From Actinomycetota bacterium (lineage in GTDB: Bacteria > Actinomycetota > Actinomycetes > UBA12327): a stretch of 8,167 nt of DNA. The DNA is taken from NCBI GenBank assembly GCA_026392555.1, contig JAPLBW010000136.1, positions 1 through 8,167 on the forward strand, written 5' to 3'. The notes under the pieces are model-generated. The model was not told where the DNA came from. It searched no databases and worked only from the letters and a program-made list of their open reading frames with translations. The stretch's first letter is position 1, and each line of letters begins with the position of its first letter. The translations under genes were made by a program, and so were the position numbers. Positions 6,031 through 8,167 of this stretch are shown in pieces.

Positions 6031-6747
6031 ATGAAACTGGTGGACCTATTCGCGCAACGCTTGAAGATGGATCCATCTGGACCCCTCATCACCTATTACG
6101 ACACAGACACCGGTGAGCGCATCGAGTTGTCTGCCACCTCGCTGGCGAACTGGATTAACAAAACGGCGAATTTCCTCACCGATGAATTGATGGTTGACGA
6201 AGGTGCCACCATCCAACTCAACCTTCCATTGCATTGGCAGAGCATTGTCTGGCTGCAAGCGGCCTGGGCCTGTGGCTTCGCGGTTGATGTTGAAACGCGT
6301 TCCCTACACAGCGTGGTCATCACCACACAAGCACAACTGCCATCGTCTCCAGCCGATGAGCTCGTGGTGCTCTCGCTTCGACCGCTCGGATTACCCTGCG
6401 ATGTCGAGCTGCCCCCTGGCGCTCTTGACTTTGCTACCAGCGTGCGAACGCACGGCGACTACTTTGCAGGTGCGTCACTTGCAACAGATCGTCTCGCTCT
6501 GGTTGATGGCCAAGGAGAATTCACCGACAGCGACCTAGTGACCGCCTGGACCGATACCACGCGCGGAGATCACGAACGAGTGTTGTTCTGCGGCACCGAT
6601 TTCACCGCCACGTCCATTGGCCAAGCATGGGTGGCAACGTTGATCAATCAAGGATCATTAGTTTTGGTCAGCCCGTCGGACCAAAGCCAAGAGCGTCTCA
6701 CCGATCTCGCCCGCCAAGAAGGCACGCGAGCGATCATTCGTGGTTAG
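6031..6747 (+). CDS. TIGR03089 family protein (acyl-CoA synthetase N-terminal-like, function unknown)
   Basis: This 238-residue cytoplasmic protein resembles the actinobacterial TIGR03089 family (M. tuberculosis Rv3268 type), which looks like the N-terminal part of AMP-binding (acyl-CoA synthetase) enzymes without the rest. Recognisable stretches are PLITYYD (18-24), GERIELSATSLANWINKTANF (28-48) and LPLHWQSIVWLQAAWACG (65-82). The C-terminal half contains FCGTDFTATSIGQAWVATL. The usual AMP-binding P-loop (SGTTGxPK type) is not seen, so enzymatic adenylation is doubtful. The biochemical role is not known to me. A longer start at 5854 lies inside manB and is rejected; ATG 6031 begins the conserved sequence and fits the leaderless -10. 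The neighbourhood (GDP-mannose supply, wall protein) hints at an envelope link, but this is only context. The stop overlaps the convergent SpoIID-like gene. Confidence 0.85.
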   Translation: MKLVDLFAQRLKMDPSGPLITYYDTDTGERIELSATSLANWINKTANFLTDELMVDEGATIQLNLPLHWQSIVWLQAAWACGFAVDVETRSLHSVVITTQAQLPSSPADELVVLSLRPLGLPCDVELPPGALDFATSVRTHGDYFAGASLATDRLALVDGQGEFTDSDLVTAWTDTTRGDHERVLFCGTDFTATSIGQAWVATLINQGSLVLVSPSDQSQERLTDLARQEGTRAIIRG

Positions 6748-8167
6748 ACGAAGGCCAATGACTTGGCTAGCGTGGCAGCCGTGTACGAGCAGGTGCCATT
6801 GACACACAACGAGCCAGTGACCGCAAACTTGAACGGAACCGACTTGCCAACAATGCGAGTGATGGTGGCGCGGAAGGTTCCCGTGCTGGTCACCGTTGCG
6901 GTGCCCACCTGAATCCAACGACCACGCTGGTAGGCACTCACGCGGACCGTCTTGCCGTTGGACACTGCCGCAGGGCTCACGGAACCGGCAACAACAACGC
7001 GGCCCTTGACGCCCTTGCCAGCTGCAGTCACGACAAATGGCTTCGTGACGTGAACCGACACAACCGTTGAGCGCGTCTCTTGGTACATGCACAAACCAGC
7101 CACGCAGTCGCGCTTAGGAAGAAGGACCGTGAACTGGTTGATTCCCACCGGTGAACCAGCCGTTGGGGCGGTGAAACGTCCACGCGCATCCACGACGGCT
7201 GATCCAGCGCGAACCCAGGTCTTCGTGGTGGCGTTCCAGCGCTGCACAGCAACCATCGAACCGGCGGCAACGTTCAACGGTGCCACGGTGCCACGGATCA
7301 CGGGTTGAGTTCGGGCCACAATGCGAGCCACGGCTGCGGGTGCGACTACCCACTTGTTGGCAAACGCAACAGCGATTGCACGAGAGGTGGTGCTCTTGTA
7401 AAAGCAATTTCCGCCGCAGTTAACCGCGCCCTTGACTACCCGGTACGACTCACGGGTAGCCACCGCGGATGGACGAGAGAAGGTGAAGGCGCCGGTAGCT
7501 GAGACTTTGGCCGACGTGAGGTTCGCCCACACACCGGTGGTCGTGTTCTTGCGCTGCAAGATGACAGTGGCTCCGGCCGCTTGCTTAACCGGAAGCACCC
7601 GACCAGTCAAAGCAGCGCGCGAACCCACGACAGCTTGGACGGCAGTTGTAGCGGGAGCCACAGTGAAGGCTGGCACTGGCGTTGAACCGGGGACTTGGTA
7701 CCAACGCGAGAGCAATGAAAGACGAGAAGTTGCCGTGCCACCAGCCAGACTCTTCATGACACCAGTGGAGCTCCACGCTTTAGCAGTGCGCACCGAACCA
7801 CTTGCGTAACGATCGCTGAGGTCGAGGCGAACAACGTTGGGCAAGCCGAATGCGGTCGCAACCGTTGATTGCGTACGAACCTTGGGACCCCACAAAGCAA
7901 AGGACGAGTCGTACTTGGGATCCAAGCTCCAGTGGTCATCAACGCTGAGCAGGTAAGAAACCTTTTCGCCCCAGACATCTTCTGCGTTTTGGGTACGGCC
8001 ACCGGTTGAGTGAAAGAAGAAAGTTTGAGCAGGTGCGCCCTGGAACAACACCGTTTGTGAGGATGTGGCAGAAACATTGGTGGCCTTGACCGCGGCAGCC
8101 CAGCGCTCGCCCATGTAACTCGATTCCTTGATGAAGCCGACAAACACCAGGTCGCTCGTGTCGTTAA
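6744..8167 (-). CDS. SpoIID/LytB-domain protein with C-terminal beta repeats (5' end off window)
   Basis: The frame is open to the right edge, so the N-terminus, any signal peptide and the family's N-terminal catalytic region are not visible. The GTG at 8147 is not taken as the start: upstream codons (NDTSDLVFVGF) already fit the family. The visible SpoIID/LytB part contains the diagnostic HSTGGRTQNAEDVWG (8012-7968) followed by SYLLSVDD. In Bacillus SpoIID is a lytic transglycosylase acting on stripped glycan strands; whether this homologue has that activity cannot be judged. After it come three related beta-rich segments with paired cysteines and high Thr/Ser/Val/Ala content, typical of an exported surface protein. 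The TAA stop at 6746-6744 overlaps the TAG of the preceding convergent gene. It may belong to wall remodelling with an amidase or similar partner beyond the window. Confidence 0.85.
   Translation of the reverse strand, partial: NDTSDLVFVGFIKESSYMGERWAAAVKATNVSATSSQTVLFQGAPAQTFFFHSTGGRTQNAEDVWGEKVSYLLSVDDHWSLDPKYDSSFALWGPKVRTQSTVATAFGLPNVVRLDLSDRYASGSVRTAKAWSSTGVMKSLAGGTATSRLSLLSRWYQVPGSTPVPAFTVAPATTAVQAVVGSRAALTGRVLPVKQAAGATVILQRKNTTTGVWANLTSAKVSATGAFTFSRPSAVATRESYRVVKGAVNCGGNCFYKSTTSRAIAVAFANKWVVAPAAVARIVARTQPVIRGTVAPLNVAAGSMVAVQRWNATTKTWVRAGSAVVDARGRFTAPTAGSPVGINQFTVLLPKRDCVAGLCMYQETRSTVVSVHVTKPFVVTAAGKGVKGRVVVAGSVSPAAVSNGKTVRVSAYQRGRWIQVGTATVTSTGTFRATITRIVGKSVPFKFAVTGSLCVNGTCSYTAATLAKSLAFV
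6747..7661 (-). repeat. Three tandem beta-type repeats with CX3-4C pairs
   Basis: The C-terminal half of the SpoIID-like protein consists of three diverged copies of about 96-100 residues, at 7661-7368, 7346-7047 and 7034-6747. Each has the pattern G-x-V-x-P, then a polar strand (VILQR, VAVQR, VRVSAYQR), a conserved Trp, V-x-x-x-G-x-F, and a cysteine pair followed by an aromatic: NCGGNCFY, DCVAGLCMY and LCVNGTCSY. The cysteines are spaced about 100 residues apart from copy to copy. The pattern suggests Ig-like or related beta-sandwich modules, perhaps each with one disulfide. No named family is assigned. Confidence 0.7.

Noticed and set aside
6006..6092. 29-codon N-terminal extension of manB
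   Set aside because: The added residues are unrelated to the family and overlap the divergent gene's coding start; GTG 6005 begins the conserved strand.
6658..7092. 144-codon minus-strand frame across the TIGR03089/SpoIID junction
   Set aside because: It is out of frame with the repeat-bearing SpoIID-like protein, Cys/His/Arg-rich and has no motif; a shadow frame.

Overview
The window looks like a compact stretch of an actinobacterial (high-GC Gram-positive) chromosome. The evidence is a fused two-domain FbiC, a two-domain-type FbiB (here broken), an actinobacterial ManB, a protein of the TIGR03089 family and a SpoIID/LytB-type wall protein. The order fbiA - fbiB - manB - TIGR03089 protein resembles the Mycobacterium tuberculosis Rv3261 - Rv3262 - Rv3264c - Rv3268 neighbourhood (recalled, not searched). 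The exact lineage cannot be read from the sequence. The very small intergenic gaps suggest a streamlined genome.

Layout. Positions 1-70 are an unresolved edge. fbiC (71-2623, minus) makes the deazaflavin FO. It is divergent, across a 77-bp gap, from fbiA (2701-3678, plus) and fbiB (3675-4966, plus), which build F420 from FO. fbiA and fbiB overlap by ATGA. fbiB is split into two reading frames near 4150-4190. fbiB runs tail to tail into manB (4953-6005, minus) with a 14-nt overlap. manB is divergent from a TIGR03089-family gene (6031-6747, plus) across only 25 bp. That gene meets, with a 4-nt stop-codon overlap, a SpoIID/LytB-domain gene (6744-8167, minus) that runs off the right edge.

How it works together. 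fbiC, fbiA and fbiB cover FO synthesis, phospholactyl/phosphoenolpyruvyl transfer, and polyglutamylation plus reduction of dehydro-F420. Only the guanylyltransferase that makes the FbiA substrate (FbiD/CofC) is not in the window. The right half is envelope-related: GDP-mannose supply (ManB) and a surface or wall protein. No novel defence or mobile system, RNA gene, CRISPR array or clear hairpin terminator was seen.

The most interesting signals are the fbiB frame break, a nearly palindromic shared -10 element that could fire leaderless transcripts in both directions between manB and the TIGR03089 gene, a similar leaderless-type promoter at fbiC, and a three-copy Cys-paired beta-type repeat region at the C-terminus of the SpoIID-like protein.
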